The position numbers were made by a program, and so were the translations under genes. From contig JAJRPU010000248.1 of NCBI GenBank assembly GCA_024280615.1, positions 1-7,475 on the forward strand: DNA of 7,475 nucleotides, written 5' to 3'. A model generated the notes under the pieces. That model was not told the DNA's origin. It was given only the letters and a program-made list of their open reading frames with translations, and searched no databases. The first letter of the stretch is position 1, and each line of letters opens with the position of its first letter. Origin of the DNA: Bacteroidota bacterium. Its GTDB lineage: Bacteria > Bacteroidota > Bacteroidia > JAADEI01. Shown piece by piece: positions 1 through 6,071 of this stretch.

Positions 1-899
1 TAGGTATTCCCTTTACTCATCAAGAAATTCCCTTTACAGGAATAAGGTCTTACATCCCTATTCAATTGTTGCCATACATAAGGCTTCCCGGATTAGATAC
101 TGTCAAACGAGGTGATATATTTGTGTTTTTATATCCTTATGACACCTTACATCCTATTGATAGGCGCATGCATTATATAAAGCGATGTGTGGCTGTGCCA
201 GGGGACATCCTTGAAATAAAAAATGGTGAAATATACATAAACGGTGAACTGCAACCATCCCCTCCTACAAGCCTGTTCCTGCACTTTATATTTACTAAAA
301 ACAATGTCCCTATAAACCCTGTATATTTAGAACAGCTTAACATTAAAACGATAGGTGCACTTCAGGGAAGAGGTTTTCTTGCTCTTATGACAAAAGAAGC
401 TGCCCAAAGACTCCGTAATTTACCCATTATAGAAAAAGTTATTAGGCTTACTGACGAGCCAGCAAAACTAGGCTTACCTCAATTAGCTATATATCCCCCA
501 TCAACCATGCTATTTCCTCATAGCCCCAATTTTAATTGGAATTTGGACAACTATGGACCTATTAAAATACCTCGCAAAGGACAAAAAATAGAACTTACAC
601 TTGACAATCTACCTTTATACAAAGATATAATTACCCGCTACGAAGGGCACACCCTTGAAGTAAAGGACAGTGTAATATATATTGATGGAAAACCACAGAA
701 CTTTTACATTCCCGAAATGAACTATTACTGGGCAATGGGAGATAACAGGCATGACTCACAAGATTCCCGCTATTGGGGTTTCGTTCCGGAAGACCACCTT
801 GTCGGAAAGGCTTGGTTCATAATGTTTTCTTGGGATTCAGGTGCTCCTTTCTGGGAAAAAATAAGATGGAACAGAATCTTTAAATCTGCACAACAATGA
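1..899 (+). CDS. lepB: Signal peptidase I, C-terminal part (5' end beyond the window)
   Basis: This membrane-bound serine protease removes signal peptides from exported preproteins on the outer face of the inner membrane. The frame is open from base 3, giving 298 visible residues. A TTG at 66 is not the true start, because the 21 codons before it read as the family's typical PFT-x-QEIPFTG-like stretch. The general-base lysine lies in HYIKRCVAVPGD (visible residue 60, codon 180-182). The C-terminal box MGDNRHDSQDSRYWGFVP is at visible residues 245-262. Between them is the long insertion characteristic of Bacteroidota LepB, ending in a segment that starts NWNLDNYGPIKIP. The N-terminal membrane anchor and the catalytic-serine box lie off the left edge, so integrity there cannot be judged. 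The C-terminus, ending IRWNRIFKSAQQ, looks complete. The stop overlaps the gltX start by 4 bases, which suggests translational coupling. The family call is very secure. Confidence 0.95.
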   Translation, partial: GIPFTHQEIPFTGIRSYIPIQLLPYIRLPGLDTVKRGDIFVFLYPYDTLHPIDRRMHYIKRCVAVPGDILEIKNGEIYINGELQPSPPTSLFLHFIFTKNNVPINPVYLEQLNIKTIGALQGRGFLALMTKEAAQRLRNLPIIEKVIRLTDEPAKLGLPQLAIYPPSTMLFPHSPNFNWNLDNYGPIKIPRKGQKIELTLDNLPLYKDIITRYEGHTLEVKDSVIYIDGKPQNFYIPEMNYYWAMGDNRHDSQDSRYWGFVPEDHLVGKAWFIMFSWDSGAPFWEKIRWNRIFKSAQQ

Positions 900-2419
900 G
901 CGTAAGAGTTAGGTTTGCTCCCAGTCCAACCGGTCCATTGCATATAGGCGGTGTTAGAACAGCTTTATTTAACTATCTTTTTGCTAAGAGAAACAATGGC
1001 AAATTCATTTTAAGGATTGAGGACACCGACAGAAGCAGGTATGTCCCTGGAGCAGAAGACCATATTAAAGAATCTTTGAAATGGCTCGGGATTCAATGGG
1101 ATGAGGGTCCCGATGTAGGGGGTCATTATGGTCCTTATAGGCAATCTGAAAGAGTCAATATTTATAAGGAATATGCTGAATTGCTTGTTAAAAAGGGACA
1201 TGCCTATTATGCATTTGACACTCCTGAAGAGTTAGAGGCTTTCAGGGACCGACTACGTAAATCGGGAGTGCCTAATCCGCAATATAATTCCATAACAAGA
1301 CAGTATATGCGTAATTCTTTGACCTTGCCTGCAGAAGAAGTTAAGCGACTCATTGAATCAGGAACTCCCTATGTGATTAGGATAAAAGTTCCGCGTAATA
1401 GGGAAATAAAATTCTACGACGTAATAAGAGGCTGGGTCTCTTTCAATTCCAATGAACTGGACGACAAAGTGCTTTTCAAAAGTGATGGCTTTCCAACATA
1501 TCACCTCGCCAATGTGGTTGACGACCACCTAATGGAAATAACTCATGTTATCAGAGGCGAAGAGTGGATTCCTTCAACACCTATTCACGTTCTGCTTTAT
1601 GAATTTTTTGGATGGGAAATGCCGAAGTTTGCTCATTTGCCACTTATTCTGCGTCCTGACGGCAAAGGCAAATTGAGTAAGAGGGCTGCCATTGAAGCCG
1701 GATTCCCAATATATGCTATCAAATGGACAGACCCAAAAACAAAGGAAGAAAATCCCGGATTCAGAGAAATAGGTTTCATTCCAGAAGGTTTAATTAATGT
1801 TCTTGCCCTGCTGGGTTGGCATCCTCCGGAAGACAGGGAAATTTACACTATTGAAGAACTGATTCAGTATTTTGAACTTGAGCGTGTTGGGAAAAGCGGT
1901 GCACAGTTTAATTTTGAAAAAGCTAAATGGATTAATCAACAACACATTCTAAAACTATCTCCCGAAAAGCTTATGGCATATGCCCGTCCATTTATAAAAG
2001 AATTTTTTCCCGAGGGCATTGAAGAATCAAAACTATTGGAAGCAATGCTTGTGATGAGAGAGCGCGGAACTACCATAAGAGAAATACTTGAACTGACTAA
2101 ATCTGTGTTTGAGCGCCCTGAAATTGAACAAGTCATTAACCTACTTCCTGAGTGGAATGACAATGTCAAAGCAGCCTTACAAGATTTTATCAATTATATT
2201 GAATCTGAAGAACTTGACCCTTCACAAATACCCACTAAAATCAAGGATATAGCGAAGAAGTGGGAACTTAAGAAAGGCAAATTTATGTTAACTATAAGGG
2301 TGGTTCTGACAGGACAGAAAGCCGGTCCTCCGCTGGGTGAACTGCTTAAGATAATCGGCAAAAATGAAGTAGTTAATCGTTTAAAACTGGTTTTGAATGC
2401 CAAGGAAGAAAGGAAGTAG
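896..2419 (+). CDS. gltX: Glutamate--tRNA ligase (GluRS)
   Basis: This cytoplasmic class I aminoacyl-tRNA synthetase joins glutamate to tRNA(Glu) using ATP. The 507 residues are full length for the family. The Rossmann catalytic domain opens with RFAPSPTGPLHIGG (HIGH-type motif at 16-19), followed by RIEDTD at 40-45. The KMSKS-equivalent loop is GKGKLSKR at about 256-263. The YHLANVVDDHLM and THVIRGEEWIPSTP segments (about 202-229) are standard GluRS landmarks. Residues about 268-298 (FPIYAIKWTDPKT through the following ENPGFREIGFIPEG) are an extra segment I associate with Bacteroidota GluRS. The helical anticodon-binding domain runs from about 320 to the end and includes LTGQKAGPPLGELL. The ATG at 896 gives the conserved N-terminus. 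It lies within an ATGA overlap with lepB and has no visible Shine-Dalgarno, so translation probably depends on ribosomes finishing lepB. Whether it also charges tRNA(Gln) cannot be told here. Confidence 0.97.
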   Translation: MSVRVRFAPSPTGPLHIGGVRTALFNYLFAKRNNGKFILRIEDTDRSRYVPGAEDHIKESLKWLGIQWDEGPDVGGHYGPYRQSERVNIYKEYAELLVKKGHAYYAFDTPEELEAFRDRLRKSGVPNPQYNSITRQYMRNSLTLPAEEVKRLIESGTPYVIRIKVPRNREIKFYDVIRGWVSFNSNELDDKVLFKSDGFPTYHLANVVDDHLMEITHVIRGEEWIPSTPIHVLLYEFFGWEMPKFAHLPLILRPDGKGKLSKRAAIEAGFPIYAIKWTDPKTKEENPGFREIGFIPEGLINVLALLGWHPPEDREIYTIEELIQYFELERVGKSGAQFNFEKAKWINQQHILKLSPEKLMAYARPFIKEFFPEGIEESKLLEAMLVMRERGTTIREILELTKSVFERPEIEQVINLLPEWNDNVKAALQDFINYIESEELDPSQIPTKIKDIAKKWELKKGKFMLTIRVVLTGQKAGPPLGELLKIIGKNEVVNRLKLVLNAKEERK

Positions 2420-2960
2420 GTTCAGGCCAAGTGATTCCAAGATAAGCATTACCATTACTCCAGAAGGAAAGATTATACATCACATGGATATTAATTCTTT
2501 GAATGCATATTTAAACAAAGAGGTTGACGACCCTCGCTTGCGTGGTAGAGAATGGAACCCGGATGCCTCTGCACCAAGCATAATTCTTGCGTCTATGAGT
2601 TTTATACCCCCTCCAGTGTCTATCACCAAATTGAGAAGGGACATGGAAGAGAGGGGAATAAAAGTTTTAGATGCGATGGAACAAGCCTTACCTCCCGAAA
2701 TTGTTGAGGCGACGGAACGAGAGCAACCGGACCTGATTGTTGTGGTAATTAATGAACAGGATGCAAAAGAACTACTCTCCAGATTATACGACTCATTAAA
2801 AGAACAAAGCCACAACAGGGTAATTGTTGCAGGGTCTATCTCAAGAAGTATTTTACCAACCAATACATGGCGAATGGTTTCAAGACCAGCAGCACACCTG
2901 ATTCAAAGACATATCAAGGAATTGATTGAAGAACTACGTAAAGTTAGGGAATCACAATAG
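2397..2960 (+). CDS. Hypothetical protein coupled to gltX (187 aa, family not recognised)
   Basis: I do not recognise this protein. It has no signal peptide, membrane segment or cysteine pattern, so it is probably cytoplasmic. The N-terminus is basic (MPRKKGSRFRP). A likely beta strand (about 15-22, KISITITP) follows, then a charged stretch, a hydrophobic segment SIILASMSFIPPPVS (61-75) and a helix-rich middle (about 76-109). Two strand-like runs, DLIVVVI (112-118) and RVIVAGS (141-147), flank a helix, as in a Rossmann-like alpha/beta fold. The end is a charged amphipathic helix (about 164-185). The ATG at 2397 overlaps the gltX 3' end by 23 bases in another frame and has no clear Shine-Dalgarno. 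An in-frame ATG at 2484 is the alternative, but it would remove the strand-like segment. Same-strand overlap with gltX, protein-like composition and a clean stop argue that it is real. No function is proposed. Confidence 0.8.
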   Translation: MPRKKGSRFRPSDSKISITITPEGKIIHHMDINSLNAYLNKEVDDPRLRGREWNPDASAPSIILASMSFIPPPVSITKLRRDMEERGIKVLDAMEQALPPEIVEATEREQPDLIVVVINEQDAKELLSRLYDSLKEQSHNRVIVAGSISRSILPTNTWRMVSRPAAHLIQRHIKELIEELRKVRESQ

Positions 2961-3000
2961 TGCACCTGATAATATAGATTTTAAAAACATTAGTTGGTCC
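2961..3000. other. Convergent intergenic spacer without a clear terminator
   Basis: This 40-base AT-rich spacer separates the stop of the plus-strand unknown gene from the stop of the minus-strand kinase gene. Transcripts from both sides converge here, so a bidirectional terminator would be expected. I found no GC-rich stem followed by a T run on either strand. Termination may be Rho-dependent or use a weak structure I cannot see by eye. Confidence 0.6.
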
Positions 3001-4545
3001 TTAAACCGGCTTTGGAACTTGCGAAATCTCCTTAAGGATTTCATTTGCTAATTCAGACGGCGACTTATAAGTAGTGTTTACTGCTATCACAATTCCTTCA
3101 TCTGAGGTAGGGGGTTCAAGAGTTGCTAATTGTTTACGCATCACTTCAATGGTTGCCTCCGAAGGTTCTCCCTCCTTAGATTTTCTTGCCTCTATCCGTG
3201 CTTCATACACTGATTCGTCTGCATAAGCATAAATGACAAATAATGGAATATCAAGTTGCCTTGCCATATCTATAAACGAAGCCCTGTGTTCCCGTCTCAA
3301 GAATGTGGCATCCACCACAACTCCGAAACCATTTAGCAAATTATGTTTTGCAAGGGAATATAATCGTTGATATGTTTTATGGCTGAACTCAGGGGAATAG
3401 ATTGAGCCGTCACTGGGTTGGTCAGGCATCAATCCAGCAAGCCGTTTCCTTTCCACATCGGAACGAATCCATATATACTTACCGTAGGCAGAAAGATGCT
3501 CTGCTATAGTGCTTTTACCGGACCCAGACACTCCAACCATTAGAACCAACACTGGTTCCAGACGCCTGCTTGCAAATTCATAAGCCAAGTCAAGGTATTT
3601 GTAAGTTGATTCAATATCTCTTTGAAACAAACTCACTTTTGATCTGACCATAGCCCGATAGGTCATGTAATACTGTAGCAATTTCAAGCCTTCATAGTCC
3701 CCTGTCCAAGCAAGCCACCAGTTGAGAAAGTTCCATCCCAAATATTCTGCATTATGATAGGCAGTGTCCATTAGAAGAAAAGCAATTTCATTAATAACGT
3801 CTATCCACGATAGCTCCTCGTTGAACTCAATGCAGTCAAAAATTTGTATTCTTCCCTTGAAATCAACAATATTTTTAAGATGCATATCTCCGTGGCAATG
3901 CTTAACGAATCCCTCATTTTTTCTGGAGGCAATTAATTCTTCTAATGTAGCATGCCTGTCCAATGACCATGACTCAAGGAAGAAAAAGTGGTCTGGCAAT
4001 GGTTCTTCCCTATTCCAATGGGCTTTTATCTGTTCAAAATTTTGAACTACATAATGCTTAACTGTTTCTGGGCTTCCGAATCTGGATTCCACAGGGGCAC
4101 TTTCTGCACGCAAGTGAAACCTTCCGGCATGCCTCCCTATCCGTGCAAAATCATTCAAAGTAAGGCTTCCCCTTTCAATCTTATTTATAAAAATCTCTTC
4201 CTGCGGGAATTCGTGCATAAAAACCACTGGTTCAATAATAGGTTCTCCTCCTATTTTAGGGGGCACTCCACCGACATAGCGAACATCTATATAAACATCT
4301 GGGGCAAGTCGCCTGTTAAATGACACTTCTTGATTGCAGTAATATTCCCGCTTTGAGAACGTTGAAAAGTCCAGAAATCCATAATTAACTGGCTTTTTGA
4401 ACTTGTATGCATATTCGCCCGTGAGAACCACAATTGAAATGTGTGTCTCAATGCTTTTAAAATACTTTACTGGATGGGGAAATGCCGTTTTATGCCTTAA
4501 TTGGTTCACAAGCATCCACAACTCCTCCACACTGCTCACAGGCAT
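3001..4545 (-). CDS. Two-domain kinase: aminoglycoside-phosphotransferase-like domain fused to a P-loop kinase
   Basis: This 514-residue protein has the architecture often annotated as a bifunctional aminoglycoside phosphotransferase/ATP-binding protein (COG2187 plus COG0645). The N-terminal half is a protein-kinase-like fold. It has a nucleotide-binding lysine region YKFKKP (47-52), a catalytic loop HGDMHLKN (218-225, with D220 as expected base) and a metal-site segment FDCIEFN (236-242). The C-terminal half has Walker A GVSGSGKS (338-345), IRSDVERKRL (361-370) and a Walker B-like VVVDATF (409-415), as in small-molecule kinases of the zeta-toxin/gluconate-kinase type. All key residues are present, so both halves may be active. 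The substrate is unknown, and antibiotic resistance should not be assumed. I chose ATG 4545 over TTG 4563 because GGAGGG lies just before the ATG and a plausible promoter would start transcription near 4561. The gene is co-directional with fumC upstream. Confidence 0.9.
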   Translation of the reverse strand: MPVSSVEELWMLVNQLRHKTAFPHPVKYFKSIETHISIVVLTGEYAYKFKKPVNYGFLDFSTFSKREYYCNQEVSFNRRLAPDVYIDVRYVGGVPPKIGGEPIIEPVVFMHEFPQEEIFINKIERGSLTLNDFARIGRHAGRFHLRAESAPVESRFGSPETVKHYVVQNFEQIKAHWNREEPLPDHFFFLESWSLDRHATLEELIASRKNEGFVKHCHGDMHLKNIVDFKGRIQIFDCIEFNEELSWIDVINEIAFLLMDTAYHNAEYLGWNFLNWWLAWTGDYEGLKLLQYYMTYRAMVRSKVSLFQRDIESTYKYLDLAYEFASRRLEPVLVLMVGVSGSGKSTIAEHLSAYGKYIWIRSDVERKRLAGLMPDQPSDGSIYSPEFSHKTYQRLYSLAKHNLLNGFGVVVDATFLRREHRASFIDMARQLDIPLFVIYAYADESVYEARIEARKSKEGEPSEATIEVMRKQLATLEPPTSDEGIVIAVNTTYKSPSELANEILKEISQVPKPV

Positions 4546-4548
4546 AAG

Positions 4549-4554
4549 CCCTCC
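4549..4554 (-). promoter_or_regulatory. Shine-Dalgarno site of the kinase gene
   Basis: On the minus strand GGAGGG lies three bases before the ATG at 4545. The match to the anti-Shine-Dalgarno is strong but the spacing is short. It decides the start in favour of 4545, because the in-frame TTG at 4563 has no comparable site. Confidence 0.6.
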
Positions 4555-4567
4555 ACTTACCAAATAG

Positions 4568-4599
4568 TAAAGTTAGAGATTCTTGTTTTAACAGTCAAA
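4568..4599 (-). promoter_or_regulatory. Putative Bacteroidota-type promoter of the kinase gene
   Basis: Reading the minus strand, TTTG (4596-4599) is followed after 20 bases by TAACTTTA (4568-4575). The Bacteroidota primary sigma factor recognises TTTG near -33 and TAnnTTTG near -7, separated by about 19-21 bases. The match here is complete except for the last base of the -7 box. Transcription would begin near 4561, leaving a leader of about 15 bases that contains the Shine-Dalgarno site. It lies within the 61-base spacer after fumC, which suggests the kinase has its own promoter. Such short motifs occur by chance in AT-rich DNA. Confidence 0.4.
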
Positions 4600-4624
4600 T
4601 TAAGAATAGTATCTGTAAAAGAGT

Positions 4625-6019
4625 TTAGAATTTTACCATCTTTTCTGGTCGGACAATTTTGTCAAACTCTTCGGGCGTTAGATAGCCCAGTTCAATAGCT
4701 GCTTCTCTAAGAGTTTTGTTTTCTGCATATGCCTTTTTGGCTATTTGAGCCGCTTTTTCATAGCCTATATATGGCGTTAGGGCAGTGACCAACATAAGAG
4801 ATTGGTCAAGATGCATTTTGATTCTGTAGTCATTGGGGTTCATTCCAAGGATTGCCCTTCTGGCAAAGGAGTCCATAGCATCTGCCAGCAATTGCAAACT
4901 TGTTAAAACATTATAAATAATCATTGGCTTGAAGACATTAAGTTCCATGTGTCCGGTCTTGGCACCCACTGTAAGAGCAACATCATTCCCAAAGACCTGA
5001 CTGCAAACCATAGTTGCCATTTCTGATTGTGTAGGATTGACTTTCCCGGGCATAATTGAAGAACCGGGTTCATTAGCAGGCAGGTTAATCTCTCCTATTC
5101 CACACCGTGGACCAGATGATAGAATTCTTATATCATTAGCGATTTTAAAGAAAGCGACAGCAAGGGTCTTAATAGCATTATGCAAATTAACCAGTGGCTC
5201 ATGCCCTGCCAATCCAGCAAACTTGTTTCTGGTCGGACGAAAGGGATAACAAGTCCACTCAGCAATTTTTGAAATAGCAAGTTTATCAAAACCATCTGGG
5301 GCATTCAAGCCTGTTCCCACTGCAGTGCCCCCTAAAGGAAGCTCCAGCACATGGTCAAGGGCACTACGCACTGCTTCAATACCATATTCCAATTGAGCCA
5401 CATAGCCAGAAATCTCCTGACCCAATGTCAATGGAACAGCATCCATAAAGTGAGTCCTTCCAATCTTAACGATTTTCATATACTCATCGCTTTTTTGCTT
5501 CAGCGTATCATAAAGGAATTGCACTCTGGGCAAGAAATACTCCACTGTTTTGATATATGCAGCGATGTGCATAGCCGTTGGAAACGTATCGTTGGACGAC
5601 TGAGACCTGTTAACATGGTCGTTAGGATGCAAAAACTTTTCTCTATCGGTCAACTTGCCTCCCCTCAGGACATGCCCCCTGTTAGCAATCACTTCGTTAA
5701 CATTCATATTTGTTTGAGTTCCTGAACCTGTTTGCCACACTTTCAAAGGAAAATGTTCATCAAGTTTTCCTTCCAGAATCTCATCAGCCACACGCATAAT
5801 CAGTTCAGCCCTTTCGTCATCCAGAACACCAAGTTTATTATTGGCATATGCAGCAGCCTTCTTGATGTATGCATAGGCATAAATCACCTCCATTGGCATC
5901 CTGAACCTGTCATCACCAATGGGGAAGTTGTTGAGAGACCGTTGCGTAACAGCACCCCAATACTTATCAGCAGGAACTTTAATCTCTCCAAGAGTGTCTC
6001 TTTCAATTCTGTATTCCAT
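4625..6019 (-). CDS. fumC: Fumarate hydratase, class II
   Basis: This enzyme catalyses the reversible hydration of fumarate to L-malate in the TCA cycle. It is a cytoplasmic homotetramer with no iron-sulphur cluster. The 464 residues match the family length. Substrate-site motifs are SGTQTNMNVNEVIANRG (99-115) and HPNDHVNRSQSSNDTFPTAM (131-150). The catalytic histidine is H190 in GRTHFMDAVP. The superfamily signature GSSIMPGKVNPTQSE (319-333) carries the catalytic serine at S320. G325 and the TQ after NP point to fumarase rather than aspartase, which usually has an alanine there. The ATG at 6019 gives the expected N-terminus and is preceded by AGAGGA four bases away. It lies 52 bases after the restriction gene stop and 61-79 bases before the kinase start. 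It is probably transcribed from its own promoter in the upstream spacer. It shows no sign of damage. Confidence 0.97.
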   Translation of the reverse strand: MEYRIERDTLGEIKVPADKYWGAVTQRSLNNFPIGDDRFRMPMEVIYAYAYIKKAAAYANNKLGVLDDERAELIMRVADEILEGKLDEHFPLKVWQTGSGTQTNMNVNEVIANRGHVLRGGKLTDREKFLHPNDHVNRSQSSNDTFPTAMHIAAYIKTVEYFLPRVQFLYDTLKQKSDEYMKIVKIGRTHFMDAVPLTLGQEISGYVAQLEYGIEAVRSALDHVLELPLGGTAVGTGLNAPDGFDKLAISKIAEWTCYPFRPTRNKFAGLAGHEPLVNLHNAIKTLAVAFFKIANDIRILSSGPRCGIGEINLPANEPGSSIMPGKVNPTQSEMATMVCSQVFGNDVALTVGAKTGHMELNVFKPMIIYNVLTSLQLLADAMDSFARRAILGMNPNDYRIKMHLDQSLMLVTALTPYIGYEKAAQIAKKAYAENKTLREAAIELGYLTPEEFDKIVRPEKMVKF

Positions 6020-6023
6020 AGCG

Positions 6024-6029
6024 TCCTCT
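6024..6029 (-). promoter_or_regulatory. Shine-Dalgarno site of fumC
   Basis: AGAGGA on the minus strand, four bases before the fumC ATG, supports that start. Like the kinase site it contrasts with gltX and the unknown gene, whose starts lack a visible Shine-Dalgarno and overlap the gene before them. Confidence 0.6.
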
Positions 6030-6036
6030 TTTAAAG

Positions 6037-6044
6037 CAAAGTTA
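6037..6044 (-). promoter_or_regulatory. Putative -7 promoter element of fumC
   Basis: The minus-strand sequence TAACTTTG fits the Bacteroidota -7 consensus TAnnTTTG exactly and lies 17 bases before the fumC ATG. Transcription would begin close to 6031, giving a very short leader that still holds the Shine-Dalgarno site. No TTTG-like -33 box is visible 19-21 bases upstream, so the element is only half supported. It sits in the 52-base spacer between the restriction gene and fumC and overlaps a 10-base palindrome. Confidence 0.35.
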
Positions 6045-6048
6045 ACTT
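6039..6048. repeat. Perfect 10-base palindrome AAGTTAACTT over the fumC promoter
   Basis: AAGTTAACTT is identical to its own reverse complement and covers most of the putative fumC -7 box. Its placement would suit an operator for a dimeric regulator. It is short and AT-rich, so chance is a serious alternative. The sequence is directly visible; the role is inference. Confidence 0.3.
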
Positions 6049-6071
6049 ATGTAGATATTATTAACCCTGCC

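Noticed and set aside
66..899. Signal peptidase starting at TTG 66
   Set aside because: The frame is open to the left edge and the codons before 66 read as conserved signal peptidase sequence. A protein starting at 66 would lack the catalytic serine and membrane anchor.
2480..2863. Minus-strand open frame of 127 codons inside the unknown plus-strand gene
   Set aside because: Its product is rich in serine and isoleucine with no recognisable motif. It lies wholly opposite the operon-like plus-strand gene, which has the more protein-like composition.
2940..3020. Bidirectional Rho-independent terminator between the convergent genes
   Set aside because: I looked for a GC-rich stem followed by a T run on both strands and found only short AT-rich partial matches.
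3001..4545. Antibiotic-resistance gene (aminoglycoside phosphotransferase)
   Set aside because: Only the fold is shared. The fusion with a P-loop kinase is a widespread chromosomal architecture, and nothing mobile or resistance-related lies nearby.
5351..5725. Plus-strand open frame of 124 codons opposite fumC
   Set aside because: It lies entirely antisense to a well-conserved enzyme. Its translation shows no motif.
4625..6019. Aspartate ammonia-lyase instead of fumarase
   Set aside because: The signature loop reads GSSIMPGKVNPTQSE, with G and TQ as in class II fumarases. Aspartases usually have alanine after the proline and differ after NP.
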